Shown: one piece after another, positions 8,438-16,388 of the stretch
Position numbering within the stretch: position 1 is the stretch's first letter
How the letters are laid out: each line of letters opens with the position of its first letter
Assembly: GCF_036867415.1 (NCBI RefSeq)
Contig: NZ_JBAJHU010000014.1
Location: 9,196 to 73,195 of the forward strand
Direction of reading: 5' to 3'
Origin: Rossellomorea sp036867415
GTDB taxonomy: Bacteria > Bacillota > Bacilli > Bacillales > Bacillaceae_B
DNA length: 64,000 nt
Program-made: the position numbers and the translations under genes
The notes under the pieces: model-generated
Seen by the model: the letters and a program-made list of their open reading frames with translations, nothing else
Told to the model about the DNA's origin: nothing
Databases searched by the model: none

Positions 8438-10852
8438 TTAATTCGCCACGATATTCACGAGCTTGCCAGGTACGGCTATCACTTTGCGAATGGTTTTCCC
8501 TTCAATTTGACTCTTGATGTCGTCGTTTTCCATAGCGGTTTTTTCAAGATCATCTTTGTTCATGTCGCGTGGGATCATGACTTTCGCCTTCACTTTACCG
8601 TTCACTTGAAGAACGATTTCCACTTCGTTGTCTACAAGTTTTGATTCGTCAAATGCCGGCCACTGGACATAACTAATGGAATCTTCATGACCAAGTTTCC
8701 CCCAAAGTTCTTCGGTGATATGAGGCGCGATTGGAGCAAGGAGCTGAACGAAACCTTCCACGTATGCTTTCGGAAGTGTTTCTGCTTTATAAGCTTCATT
8801 GATGAAGACCATAAGCTGGGATATGCCTGTATTGAAGCGAAGACCTTCAAAGTCTTCTGTCACTTTTTTGACTGTCTGGTTATAAATTTTATCAAGCTTG
8901 CTGTTCTGAGAATCCGTTACTTTGCTTGAAATGGTTCCATCTTCTTCAACAAGAAGGCGCCAGACGCGGTCCAGGAAGCGTCGCGCCCCGTCAAGTCCGT
9001 TCGTGCTCCAGGCAACGGATGCTTCAAGCGGCCCCATGAACATCTCATACATGCGAAGCGTATCCGCTCCGTGTGACTCAACGATTTCATCCGGATTTAC
9101 AACATTTCCTTTTGATTTACTCATCTTTTCATTATTTTCACCCAGGATCATTCCTTGGTTGAAAAGCTTTTGGAATGGTTCTTTCGTTGGAACTACCCCG
9201 ATATCATAAAGGAATTTGTGCCAGAACCGGGCGTACAGGAGGTGAAGTACCGCGTGCTCTGCTCCACCGATATACATATCGACCGGAAGCCAGTCATCCA
9301 TCTTCTTCGCATCGACAAGTGCTTCCTCGTTATGAGGATCGATATAGCGAAGGTAATACCAGCAGCTTCCCGCCCATTGCGGCATCGTGTTTGTTTCACG
9401 ACGTCCCTTCCTGCCTGTTTCAGGGTCTTCTACGTTTACCCAGTCGCTGATGTTGGCAAGTGGAGATTCACCTGTACCAGACGGTTTGATTTCCGTTGTT
9501 TTCGGAAGAACAAGCGGAAGGTCGCTTTCAGGAACCCCTGATGTTGTACCGTCTTCCCAATGAATGACCGGAATCGGCTCACCCCAGTAGCGCTGACGGC
9601 TGAACAGCCAGTCGCGAAGGCGGTATGTGACTTTTTTCGTACCGATTTCTTTTTCTTCAAGCCAGGCGATCGCTTTTGTAATTGCCTCTTCTTTACCAAG
9701 TCCATTCAGGAAATCAGAGTTAACGTGCTCACCGTCACCAGTGTATGCTTCTTTTTCAACTTCTCCTCCGGCAACCACTTCAACGATTGGAAGTTCGAAT
9801 TGTTTAGCAAATTCATAGTCTCTTTCGTCATGTGCAGGTACAGCCATGATGGCTCCTGAACCGTAGCTTACCAGCACGTAATCAGCAATCCAGATCGGCA
9901 TTTTGCTGCCGTTTGCCGGGTTGATAGCGTAAGCCCCTGTGAACACACCTGTTTTCTCTTTTGCAAGATCGGTACGTTCAAGGTCACTTTTCGTCTTCAC
10001 TTTATCAAGGTACGCCTCTACTTTTTCTTTCTGCTCCGTTGTTGTAATTGTTTCAACAAGGTGATGTTCCGGAGCAAGAACGGCATAGGTTGCACCGAAA
10101 ATCGTGTCAGGACGAGTCGTGAACACATCGAATGACGCGTCATGTCCGTCAATGTTGAAGACGACTTCTGCTCCTTCAGAACGGCCGATCCAGTTACGCT
10201 GCATATCCTTGATGCTCTCCGGCCAATCAACATCTTCCAGATCGTCAAGAAGACGATCGGCATATGCGGTAATCTTCAGTATCCACTGCTTCATCGGGCG
10301 GCGTTCAACCGGGTGGCCCCCGCGTTCGCTCTTCCCGTCGATGACCTCTTCATTGGCAAGTACCGTTCCAAGTGCCGGACACCAGTTCACCGCTACTTCA
10401 TCCACGTAAGCTAAGCCTTTTTCATAAAGCTTAAGGAAGATCCACTGCGTCCATTTGTAGTAGCCAGGATCCGTTGTGTTCACTTCGCGGTCCCAGTCAT
10501 AAGAAAAACCAAGCGCCTTGATCTGACGGCGGAAGTTATCGATGTTCTGTTTTGTGAATTCGGCAGGGTCGTTACCTGTATCCAGTGCATACTGCTCGGC
10601 AGGAAGACCGAATGCATCCCACCCCATCGGATGAAGGACATTATAGCCCTGCATGCGTTTCATTCTGGAAAGGATATCGGTTGCCGTGTATCCTTCCGGG
10701 TGACCGACGTGAAGTCCGGCGCCTGATGGATACGGGAACATATCCAGCGCATAGAAATTCTTTTTTGACTCGTCTTCCGTCGTTTTAAACGTTTTGTTTT
10801 CTTCCCAATACTTTTGCCATTTCGTCTCAACACTTTTATGATCAAAACTCAT
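8438..10852 (-). CDS. leuS: Leucyl-tRNA synthetase
   Basis: Class I aminoacyl-tRNA synthetase that charges tRNA-Leu in the cytoplasm, 804 aa, the normal bacterial length. The HIGH-type signature lies in PYPSGAGLHVGHPEGYT (about residues 40-56), the editing CP1 domain contains VFTTRPDTIFGATYAV, and the KMSKS loop is NNEKMSKSKGNVV. The C-terminal anticodon-binding domain and the VNGKVKAKV segment are intact. The ATG at 10852 follows AAAGGAGGATCTCAAT. The gene is preceded by a T-box leader that reads leucine tRNA. Confidence 0.98.
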   Translation of the reverse strand: MSFDHKSVETKWQKYWEENKTFKTTEDESKKNFYALDMFPYPSGAGLHVGHPEGYTATDILSRMKRMQGYNVLHPMGWDAFGLPAEQYALDTGNDPAEFTKQNIDNFRRQIKALGFSYDWDREVNTTDPGYYKWTQWIFLKLYEKGLAYVDEVAVNWCPALGTVLANEEVIDGKSERGGHPVERRPMKQWILKITAYADRLLDDLEDVDWPESIKDMQRNWIGRSEGAEVVFNIDGHDASFDVFTTRPDTIFGATYAVLAPEHHLVETITTTEQKEKVEAYLDKVKTKSDLERTDLAKEKTGVFTGAYAINPANGSKMPIWIADYVLVSYGSGAIMAVPAHDERDYEFAKQFELPIVEVVAGGEVEKEAYTGDGEHVNSDFLNGLGKEEAITKAIAWLEEKEIGTKKVTYRLRDWLFSRQRYWGEPIPVIHWEDGTTSGVPESDLPLVLPKTTEIKPSGTGESPLANISDWVNVEDPETGRKGRRETNTMPQWAGSCWYYLRYIDPHNEEALVDAKKMDDWLPVDMYIGGAEHAVLHLLYARFWHKFLYDIGVVPTKEPFQKLFNQGMILGENNEKMSKSKGNVVNPDEIVESHGADTLRMYEMFMGPLEASVAWSTNGLDGARRFLDRVWRLLVEEDGTISSKVTDSQNSKLDKIYNQTVKKVTEDFEGLRFNTGISQLMVFINEAYKAETLPKAYVEGFVQLLAPIAPHITEELWGKLGHEDSISYVQWPAFDESKLVDNEVEIVLQVNGKVKAKVMIPRDMNKDDLEKTAMENDDIKSQIEGKTIRKVIAVPGKLVNIVAN

Positions 10853-10920
10853 ATTGAGATCCTCCTTTAACTTAATGGTAGAAAAGGTACCGTTACAGAC
10901 GCTTTTCTTTTTTAAAAAAT

Positions 10921-11150
10921 AAAAAAACTCTCATCCCAAATAAATATTTGGGACGAGAGTTGTGTTTACATACTCCCGCGGTACCACCCACATTAGTGTA
11001 CGCGCACTCAGCTTCATTCATCCTTAACGCGGAAAACGGCAAGTCTTACTGTGATGTTCACACTTGCAACTCAGCAGGCGAGTTCATGATGATTCCGGTT
11101 GACTTTCACCGTCCGTCAACTCTCTAAGACAGAATACATTCACTACTACT
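10921..11150 (-). promoter_or_regulatory. T-box leader of leuS (leucine specifier)
   Basis: The conserved T-box GGTGGTACCGCGG is at 10988-10976 (minus strand). Downstream is an intrinsic terminator, ACTCTCGTCCCAAAT paired with ATTTGGGATGAGAGT and a long T-run (10961-10921). A CTC leucine triplet in ATGAACTCGCC (11082-11080) is in the right setting to be the specifier codon. Uncharged tRNA-Leu would favour the antiterminator and leuS expression. The 5' limit is approximate. Confidence 0.93.
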
Positions 11151-11159
11151 CCCGATCAA

Positions 11160-11643
11160 CGTCTACAATTATAGAATCTTTATATGTATTCACTATTTTA
11201 GGAGAAAATATTCAGAAGCGCAAGCCTAATGTTGGGGAAATTGGTGAAATAAAGCCCGTTTTTCCGGAGCCAGCGGTATGGTGATGGGATATTTGCTTGT
11301 ACGTCGGTAAAAAGAAGGTTGAAATCATGTCGAAATCCTGATCTATGGGAATAATCTTTCCATTCAGCAAGTTATTCTTGCTGTAATGGCCATTAATCTT
11401 GTCACTTTTGATCCATAATTTGGCGAGAAAACCCACTGATTTTACCAAAATCAACATTAATTTTGCTGTTTAACAATTCATTCCATATCATTCATACAGA
11501 CCCGTAAACACTTTATTCAAATACAAAAGAATGAACTCTTTTTTCAGTCAGAATTCCCCTCTTCCACTAGTGCACTCTTCTCCCCAGTCCGAATCCCCAC
11601 ACAAAATTCTAATCCTCAAGGCTGAGCCTCCAAGCAGAAAAAA
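11160..11643. other. Gene-free region upstream of the leuS leader
   Basis: About 480 bp. It should contain the leuS promoter close to the T-box 5' end. The open frames crossing it (for example 11212-11457, minus) have no ribosome-binding site or recognisable sequence. I see no repeat or structured element. Confidence 0.4.
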
Positions 11644-11681
11644 GAAATGACCCTTCACAAAAAGGCCATTCCTCTTCAATC
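11644..11681 (-). terminator. Terminator of the 3-hydroxybutyrate operon
   Basis: On the minus strand GGAATGGCCTTTTTGTGAAGGGTCATTTC forms a stem (AATGGCCTT with AAGGGTCATT, one G-U pair) followed by TTTTTT. It begins immediately after the dehydrogenase stop codon. Confidence 0.75.
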
Positions 11682-11682
11682 A

Positions 11683-12459
11683 CTATTGAACTGTATATCC
11701 TCCATCCAGCACCACTGCCTGGCCGGTGATGCCTTTTGCTGCGTCACTGCACAGAAACATTGTGTAGTCAGCGATTTCTTTGACTTCCAGAAGCCTCTGT
11801 TGCGGAACGAGCGGGTAGATGACTTCTTCCAACACTTTCTCGAGAGGTACATTACGTGTTTCGGCCAGATCGCCCAGCTGATTCTGCACCAGCGGGGTAT
11901 CGACATATCCCGGGCAGACAGCATTTACGGTGACACCATGCGCAGCCGCTTCAAGAGCTGCCACCTTCGTGAGACCGATCACACCATGTTTTGCAGAGTT
12001 ATATGCAGCCTTGCCTGCAAAACCTACTAATCCATTAATCGATGCCATATTGATGATCCGTCCGAATCCCTGCTCTTTCATGATGGGCAAAGCATGTTTA
12101 ATCGCGACGAATGGAGCGGTAAGCATGACTTTTAGTAATAACTCAAATTTCTCGGTCGGGAAATCTTCTATCGGCGAAACGTGCTGAAGACCTGCATTAT
12201 TGATCAGGACATCCAGTCTTCCATAGTGATTCACCGCAGTGGCGATCGCTTCTTTCAAGTCCTTTTCCGAGGTCACATCACAGCGGATGCCGAGTGCTTC
12301 ATAGCCTTGTTTTTTTAAAGAGAGTGCAGCATCCCCTACACCATCTTCTTTCAAATCTGTCAGTACAACTTTTGCACCGCTCTCAGCAAATTCTTTCCCA
12401 ATTTCATAACCGATTCCCTGTGCTGCTCCAGTGACAAATACAACTTTATTTTCCACCAT
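11683..12459 (-). CDS. bdhA: 3-hydroxybutyrate dehydrogenase (SDR)
   Basis: Short-chain dehydrogenase, 258 aa, oxidising D-3-hydroxybutyrate to acetoacetate with NAD. The cofactor motif TGAAQGIG (10-17), NNAG (87-90) and the catalytic S140, Y153 and K157 (in AAYNSAKHG) are present. The sequence LQHVSPIEDFPTEKFELLL and the C-terminal QAVVLDGGYTVQ are typical of 3-hydroxybutyrate dehydrogenases such as B. subtilis YxjF. It follows a GntP-type permease by 15 bp and the pair is under a sigma-54 promoter. The ATG at 12459 has AAAGGAGTTTC. Substrate is inferred from sequence type and the permease partner. Confidence 0.88.
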   Translation of the reverse strand: MVENKVVFVTGAAQGIGYEIGKEFAESGAKVVLTDLKEDGVGDAALSLKKQGYEALGIRCDVTSEKDLKEAIATAVNHYGRLDVLINNAGLQHVSPIEDFPTEKFELLLKVMLTAPFVAIKHALPIMKEQGFGRIINMASINGLVGFAGKAAYNSAKHGVIGLTKVAALEAAAHGVTVNAVCPGYVDTPLVQNQLGDLAETRNVPLEKVLEEVIYPLVPQQRLLEVKEIADYTMFLCSDAAKGITGQAVVLDGGYTVQ

Positions 12460-12474
12460 GATGAAACTCCTTTC

Positions 12475-13797
12475 CTAAATGCCTAATCCTAAGCTGAATA
12501 AGATGATGGCTATGGCGAGCCCGAGCAATGGCACGATGACCGTAACTGCTCCGACAGCTCCATATGCTTCTCCGTGTGACTCATTACAAATCGAGCGGAT
12601 GGTGGTCACCACGTAGCCATTATGAGGCAGTGAATCCAGTGCACCGGAAGAAATCGCAACAACCCTGTGCAGCGCTTCCGGATTCACTCCCATATCCATA
12701 TAATGCGGAGCGATCAGCGGAAGTGCGATTGCCTGGCCACCCGATGCAGATCCTGTCATACCGGCAATGACGCTGACCGCGATTGCGCCTCCGATAAGCG
12801 GTGAACCGGGAATGCTGGTCATTACATTGACAGCGGTTTCAAATGCAGGAACGGCTTTTGCCACTCCTCCAAAGCCCACTACAGCGGCTGTGTTACCGAT
12901 CGCGATCAGCGCTCCGATTGTTCCTTCTGAAACAGCCGGCCAGAAGCCTTTGAAGAACTTTCTATTCAATACATACGTGGAGATGACCCCGCCAAGCAAG
13001 GCAATGATCAAGGCTGACTGTTTCATCGAATCGTGGAAAATGAATGAAAGAATCAATACTATCAGAAGCGGGATCAATCCCATCAACGGATTCGGCAGCG
13101 GACGGCCTTCGTCGATTACCGGATCTTCTTCGCGGGATTGGAATCTTTCCCCTTTACCTATCGCCTTCTTGATCATACGCTTTAACCACCAATATCCGAA
13201 GACCGCCATGAAGACGGCTACAATCAAGCTGACTTCCCAGCCTGCATATGGGGTCGTCCCCAGGTATTCGATCGGGATCCAGTTTTGGATCTCCGGTGAG
13301 CCTGCTGATGTCATGGTGAATGTAACAGACCCGAGTGCCAGCGCTGCCGGAATGAATCGGCGCGGCAAGTCTGCCTGTTTAAATAAACTCAAGGCCATTG
13401 GATAAACGGAAAACGCCACAACGAAAAGGCTTACTCCCCCGTATGTCAGTACCGCACATGCCGCGACGATGGCCAAAACGGCATATTTCATCCCCAGTTT
13501 ATCAACGACGAAACGCGATACACTGTCCGCCGCTCCGCTGTCTTCCATCACCTTCCCGAATATTGCACCAAGTAAGAACATTAAATACCAGGCAGCGACA
13601 AAGCTCGTGAAGCCGGACATATAGTTCGTGACGAGATCCGCCTGCCCTTCAGATGCAAGCTGTGGAAACAGCGGCATGCCGCTCAATACGGCAACAAACA
13701 ATGCGGAGATAGGTCCGACAATCAGAATGTTCATCCCGCGCATTGTTAAAAAGATTAATAATATAAGTCCACCAATGAGACCAATCATACTTAACAA
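12475..13797 (-). CDS. GntP-family permease, probably for 3-hydroxybutyrate or a related acid
   Basis: Membrane transporter of the GntP/CitMHS group, 440 aa, with about 12 hydrophobic segments. Conserved features include GLIGGLILLIFLTMRGMN at the N-terminus and SGGQAIALPLIAPHYMDMGVNPEALHRVVAISSGALDSLPHNG, both typical of the YxjC-like branch. In B. subtilis yxjC is likewise linked to a 3-hydroxybutyrate dehydrogenase (yxjF) and succinyl-CoA:acetoacetate CoA-transferase genes, which are missing here. First gene after the sigma-54 promoter. The start at 13797 follows AAAAGGGGGAAAAC. Substrate is inferred from the neighbours. Confidence 0.85.
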   Translation of the reverse strand: MLSMIGLIGGLILLIFLTMRGMNILIVGPISALFVAVLSGMPLFPQLASEGQADLVTNYMSGFTSFVAAWYLMFLLGAIFGKVMEDSGAADSVSRFVVDKLGMKYAVLAIVAACAVLTYGGVSLFVVAFSVYPMALSLFKQADLPRRFIPAALALGSVTFTMTSAGSPEIQNWIPIEYLGTTPYAGWEVSLIVAVFMAVFGYWWLKRMIKKAIGKGERFQSREEDPVIDEGRPLPNPLMGLIPLLIVLILSFIFHDSMKQSALIIALLGGVISTYVLNRKFFKGFWPAVSEGTIGALIAIGNTAAVVGFGGVAKAVPAFETAVNVMTSIPGSPLIGGAIAVSVIAGMTGSASGGQAIALPLIAPHYMDMGVNPEALHRVVAISSGALDSLPHNGYVVTTIRSICNESHGEAYGAVGAVTVIVPLLGLAIAIILFSLGLGI

Positions 13798-13907
13798 TTT
13801 GTTTTCCCCCTTTTATCAACGATGTTTCTCTCATACCCATTTTGGAATCGTTTACATTTCTGTTCACTCTGTCTCCTTTCTGAAACGATTCATTCACATT
13901 CTACTCT

Positions 13908-13924
13908 TGCAATAATTGTGCCAA
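13908..13924 (-). promoter_or_regulatory. Sigma-54 (-24/-12) promoter for permease-dehydrogenase
   Basis: Reading the minus strand, TTGGCACAATTATTGCA matches the sigma-54 consensus TGGCAC-N5-TTGCA without mismatch. Transcription would start near 13897, about 100 bp before the permease start codon. The regulator encoded immediately upstream is a sigma-54 activator, which supports the call. Confidence 0.92.
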
Positions 13925-13961
13925 CTTTCAGAATTGGTGAAATCAGCTTTCTATAAATATT

Positions 13962-13983
13962 TTTGTCCGGATATCCGGACAAA
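13962..13983. promoter_or_regulatory. Palindromic upstream activating site
   Basis: A perfect 22-bp palindrome with core TTGTCCGGATATCCGGACAA, centred about 75 bp upstream of the predicted start of the sigma-54 promoter. It is the obvious binding site for the adjacent activator. The half-site GTCCGG recurs in the stem of the regulator's own terminator 50 bp away. Confidence 0.78.
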
Positions 13984-14020
13984 CGGAATATTCATTCACA
14001 AGATGTACACACTTACAGGC

Positions 14021-14054
14021 AAAAAAATAAACAGTCCGGAAAACCGGACTGTTT
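14021..14054 (-). terminator. Terminator of the sigma-54 activator gene
   Basis: ACAGTCCGG (14031-14039) pairs with CCGGACTGT (14044-14052). On the minus strand it is followed by TTTATTTTTTT. It separates the regulator from the operon it probably controls. Confidence 0.85.
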
Positions 14055-14059
14055 TCCGA

Positions 14060-15433
14060 TTATCTGGACTGTTCCAGAAGATCATATTTTTTTAATTTTT
14101 CATACATCGTCGACTTGCTGATACCAAGCGCCGATGCCATCTTCCTCTTATCTTCTTGAAACTTTTTCATGCTCTGTTCCAACACTTTCTTCTCGGTATC
14201 TTCGATGATTTCTTTCAATGTATTTGATTCTACATTGTAAAGATTGCCGGACTTCATGTATTGAGGTAAGGAACTCAGTGAAATCTGATGTTCATTTGAT
14301 AGGTAGGTGGAGGCATTGATCACATTTTCAAGCTCCCTTAAATTTCCCGGCCAGCTGTAAGAAGTAAAGATATCCAAGACTTCCTGCTGAAATCCCTGTA
14401 TCCTTTTTCCGGATGATTTCATGGATTTTGCCAGGAAGAAATCCGCCAGCACCTTGATATCGTCTTTCCTTTCACGCAGCGGCGGGATGACGAAGGGAAC
14501 GACATTGATCCTGTAATAGAGATCACTCCTGAATCTTTTTTCCTCCATCATTTTTTCAAGGGGACGGTTGGTGGCTGCAATGATCCTGACGTTCACATGG
14601 TGCACACGCGAAGCGCCGACCGCTTCCACTTCGCCTTCCTGCAGGACCCTGAGGAGTTTTGCCTGCATATTCAAGGGCATATCCCCGATTTCATCGAGAA
14701 ACAATGTCCCTTTATGCGCAAGCTGGAATTTTCCTTTTTTTCCTCCCTTTTTCGCGCCTGTAAAGGCTCCTTCTTCATATCCGAATAATTCCGACTCTAG
14801 CAGTTGTTCAGGAATGGCAGCACAATTCACTTTAATAAAAGGCTGTCCGCTCCTTTCACTGAGCTGATGAATGCTATGCGCAAATAATTCCTTACCTGTA
14901 CCGCTTTCCCCTCTGATGAGGATCGAGATATCACTCGGGGCGATCATTTGGGCTTTACCCTTTAGTTCCTGGATCAATTCTGATGTACCAATAATGTCAT
15001 TCAGATTGTACTTGACCCCTGTATTGATATCCTGGATATAGCTTTGAATCTTCGACATCATGTTCTTCACGTGGGAACTCATCTGCATCCATTCACTGGT
15101 ATCCCGGAAGATTACACTGCCGAATGCACCAATCACTTCTCCGTCCACAACGATCGGTATACGATTTGCAATCATATAATTTCCTTTTATATACTGCAGA
15201 TCCGCCACTTCTTCGTTCCCGCTGTCCACGACTTTGTGCATCCTTGTATTCTCTATAACATTCGTCACGTGCGTTCCGATCGCTTTGTCCCGGTCGACTT
15301 CAAGAAACTTGCAATAATTTTCATTGATGTAGATGATCCTGCCGTCGTTGTCGACCACAACCAGCCATTCAAAGGCATTTTCCAGAATGATTTCAATCAT
15401 CTCAGCAGAAACTTTCTTCAACAGACTACTCAT
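14060..15433 (-). CDS. Sigma-54-dependent activator with PAS sensor domain
   Basis: Enhancer-binding protein, 457 aa. A PAS domain spans about residues 12-120 (FEWLVVVDNDGRIIYINENY), the AAA+ domain has Walker A GESGTGKE (175-182), the sigma-54 contact loop GAFTGA (222-227) and Walker B TLFLDEIGDMP (243-253), and a Fis-type helix-turn-helix closes the protein (MASALGISKSTMYEKLKKY). It lies directly upstream of a sigma-54 promoter and palindromic site driving a permease and 3-hydroxybutyrate dehydrogenase, so it most likely activates that operon in response to the substrate or a metabolite sensed by PAS. The ATG at 15433 is preceded only by GGTAGGGGATTTTAG. Confidence 0.92.
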   Translation of the reverse strand: MSSLLKKVSAEMIEIILENAFEWLVVVDNDGRIIYINENYCKFLEVDRDKAIGTHVTNVIENTRMHKVVDSGNEEVADLQYIKGNYMIANRIPIVVDGEVIGAFGSVIFRDTSEWMQMSSHVKNMMSKIQSYIQDINTGVKYNLNDIIGTSELIQELKGKAQMIAPSDISILIRGESGTGKELFAHSIHQLSERSGQPFIKVNCAAIPEQLLESELFGYEEGAFTGAKKGGKKGKFQLAHKGTLFLDEIGDMPLNMQAKLLRVLQEGEVEAVGASRVHHVNVRIIAATNRPLEKMMEEKRFRSDLYYRINVVPFVIPPLRERKDDIKVLADFFLAKSMKSSGKRIQGFQQEVLDIFTSYSWPGNLRELENVINASTYLSNEHQISLSSLPQYMKSGNLYNVESNTLKEIIEDTEKKVLEQSMKKFQEDKRKMASALGISKSTMYEKLKKYDLLEQSR

Positions 15434-15602
15434 CTAAAATCCCCTACCCTCGCAAAACCTCGTTTTAACAATATTCTCACTATTATAGTAGCATATCACT
15501 TCAAGAAAAACAGAGGATTCCGTAATATTAAAAACGGCTGGAACGGGTTTAGCAAATGCTCTTTGCGGGAACTTTTTATATAAAATATAAGGAGGAGTCC
15601 CC

Positions 15603-16124
15603 ATGGAAGTTGATCGATTAAAGATCTATTTTTTGGAAGATGACGGAAACATCCCTAACAACCCGGATTTACCTGTTCTCATCTATAGAGAAGCAGTGGA
15701 CCATACAGAAAATATCGAGAATGTCTTTCATCAAAATCAATGGCTGAACAGCTGGGTGAACGGCATTCATGATTTTCACCATTATCACAGCAATGCACAT
15801 GAGGTGCTTGGCGTCAAAGAAGGCGAAGCATCCGTCCAGCTTGGCGGCGACAAAGGGGTGAAAGTCAACGTTCGAAAAGGTGACGTTGTAATCCTTCCCG
15901 CGGGAACCGGACACAAAAAGCTGAACTCGAGCCATGATTTTCAAGTGGTCGGCGCCTACCCTGACGGAACTGATTATAATATGAAGGAAGGTACACTGAC
16001 GGAACGGCCGCAGGTATTGATCGACATCAAACAGGTGCCTCTTCCCAAGCTCGATCCTGTGTATGGTGACAGGGGTCCCGTCATCAAATACTGGCTGCAA
16101 AATAAACAAAGAGTGAAAGAATGA
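15603..16124 (+). CDS. yjlB: Cupin-domain protein (YjlB-like)
   Basis: A 173-residue cupin. The metal-binding first motif is HDFHHYHSNAHEVLGVKEGEA and the second is LPAGTGHKKL; the fold occupies roughly residues 55-130. The C-terminal GDRGPVIKYWL is typical of the YjlB family. The reaction is unknown. The ATG at 15603 has AAGGAGGAGTCCCC. It lies divergently from the sigma-54 activator and is followed by a probable small RNA gene rather than a terminator of its own. Confidence 0.82.
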   Translation: MEVDRLKIYFLEDDGNIPNNPDLPVLIYREAVDHTENIENVFHQNQWLNSWVNGIHDFHHYHSNAHEVLGVKEGEASVQLGGDKGVKVNVRKGDVVILPAGTGHKKLNSSHDFQVVGAYPDGTDYNMKEGTLTERPQVLIDIKQVPLPKLDPVYGDRGPVIKYWLQNKQRVKE

Positions 16125-16189
16125 GGGAACGTGACATGCACTTCAAGAGGTAAGAATCCCTTATAACCGAACCATTTTAAAAAATATTA

Positions 16190-16347
16190 TTGTATTTGGA
16201 GTCATTCCATGTTATTCTATACAAGCGATGAGCTGAATTGTGTAAGTCGGTGATCACGCCTTAACGGCAACAGACTATGTGGAGTTTGCTGATTATCCGC
16301 CTCAATTTTTTGCAAGTGGGCTTCCATAGGAAATGGGAGCCCTTTTT
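16190..16347 (+). ncRNA. Candidate free-standing small RNA (promoter to terminator)
   Basis: A sigma-A-like promoter, TTGTAT (16190-16195), 17-bp spacer, TATTCT (16213-16218), is followed by about 120 nt without a credible reading frame. A strong intrinsic terminator closes it: GGGCTTCCAT (16318-16327) paired with ATGGGAGCCC (16333-16342) and TTTTT. The next gene is on the other strand, so this is not a leader for a downstream gene. An internal AGTC...GACT stem with GGTGATCACGCC is possible. I do not recognise a known riboswitch or sRNA family. It could instead be the 3' UTR of the cupin gene. Confidence 0.5.
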
Positions 16348-16358
16348 ATATGCACTGA

Positions 16359-16388
16359 AAAAGCCAATGAGCAACTCATTGGCTTTTT
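16359..16388 (-). terminator. Terminator overlapping the end of the MFS gene
   Basis: AAAGCCAATGAG (16360-16371) pairs with CTCATTGGCTTT (16375-16386). The MFS stop codon TGA lies inside the stem. T-rich sequence follows on the minus strand. Confidence 0.8.

Noticed and set aside
11212..11457. 81-residue minus-strand frame upstream of the leuS leader
   Set aside because: No ribosome-binding site, odd composition and partial overlap with the leader promoter region.
12767..13405. 212-residue frame antisense to the GntP-type permease
   Set aside because: Shadow of a hydrophobic coding frame; no start signal or homology.
15044..15583. 179-residue plus-strand frame antisense to the sigma-54 activator
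   Set aside because: Overlaps the regulator on the other strand, lacks a ribosome-binding site and has no known motif.
16225..16347. Known riboswitch (c-di-GMP, fluoride, ykkC, SAM) at the orphan RNA
   Set aside because: None of the conserved core sequences of these classes is present.
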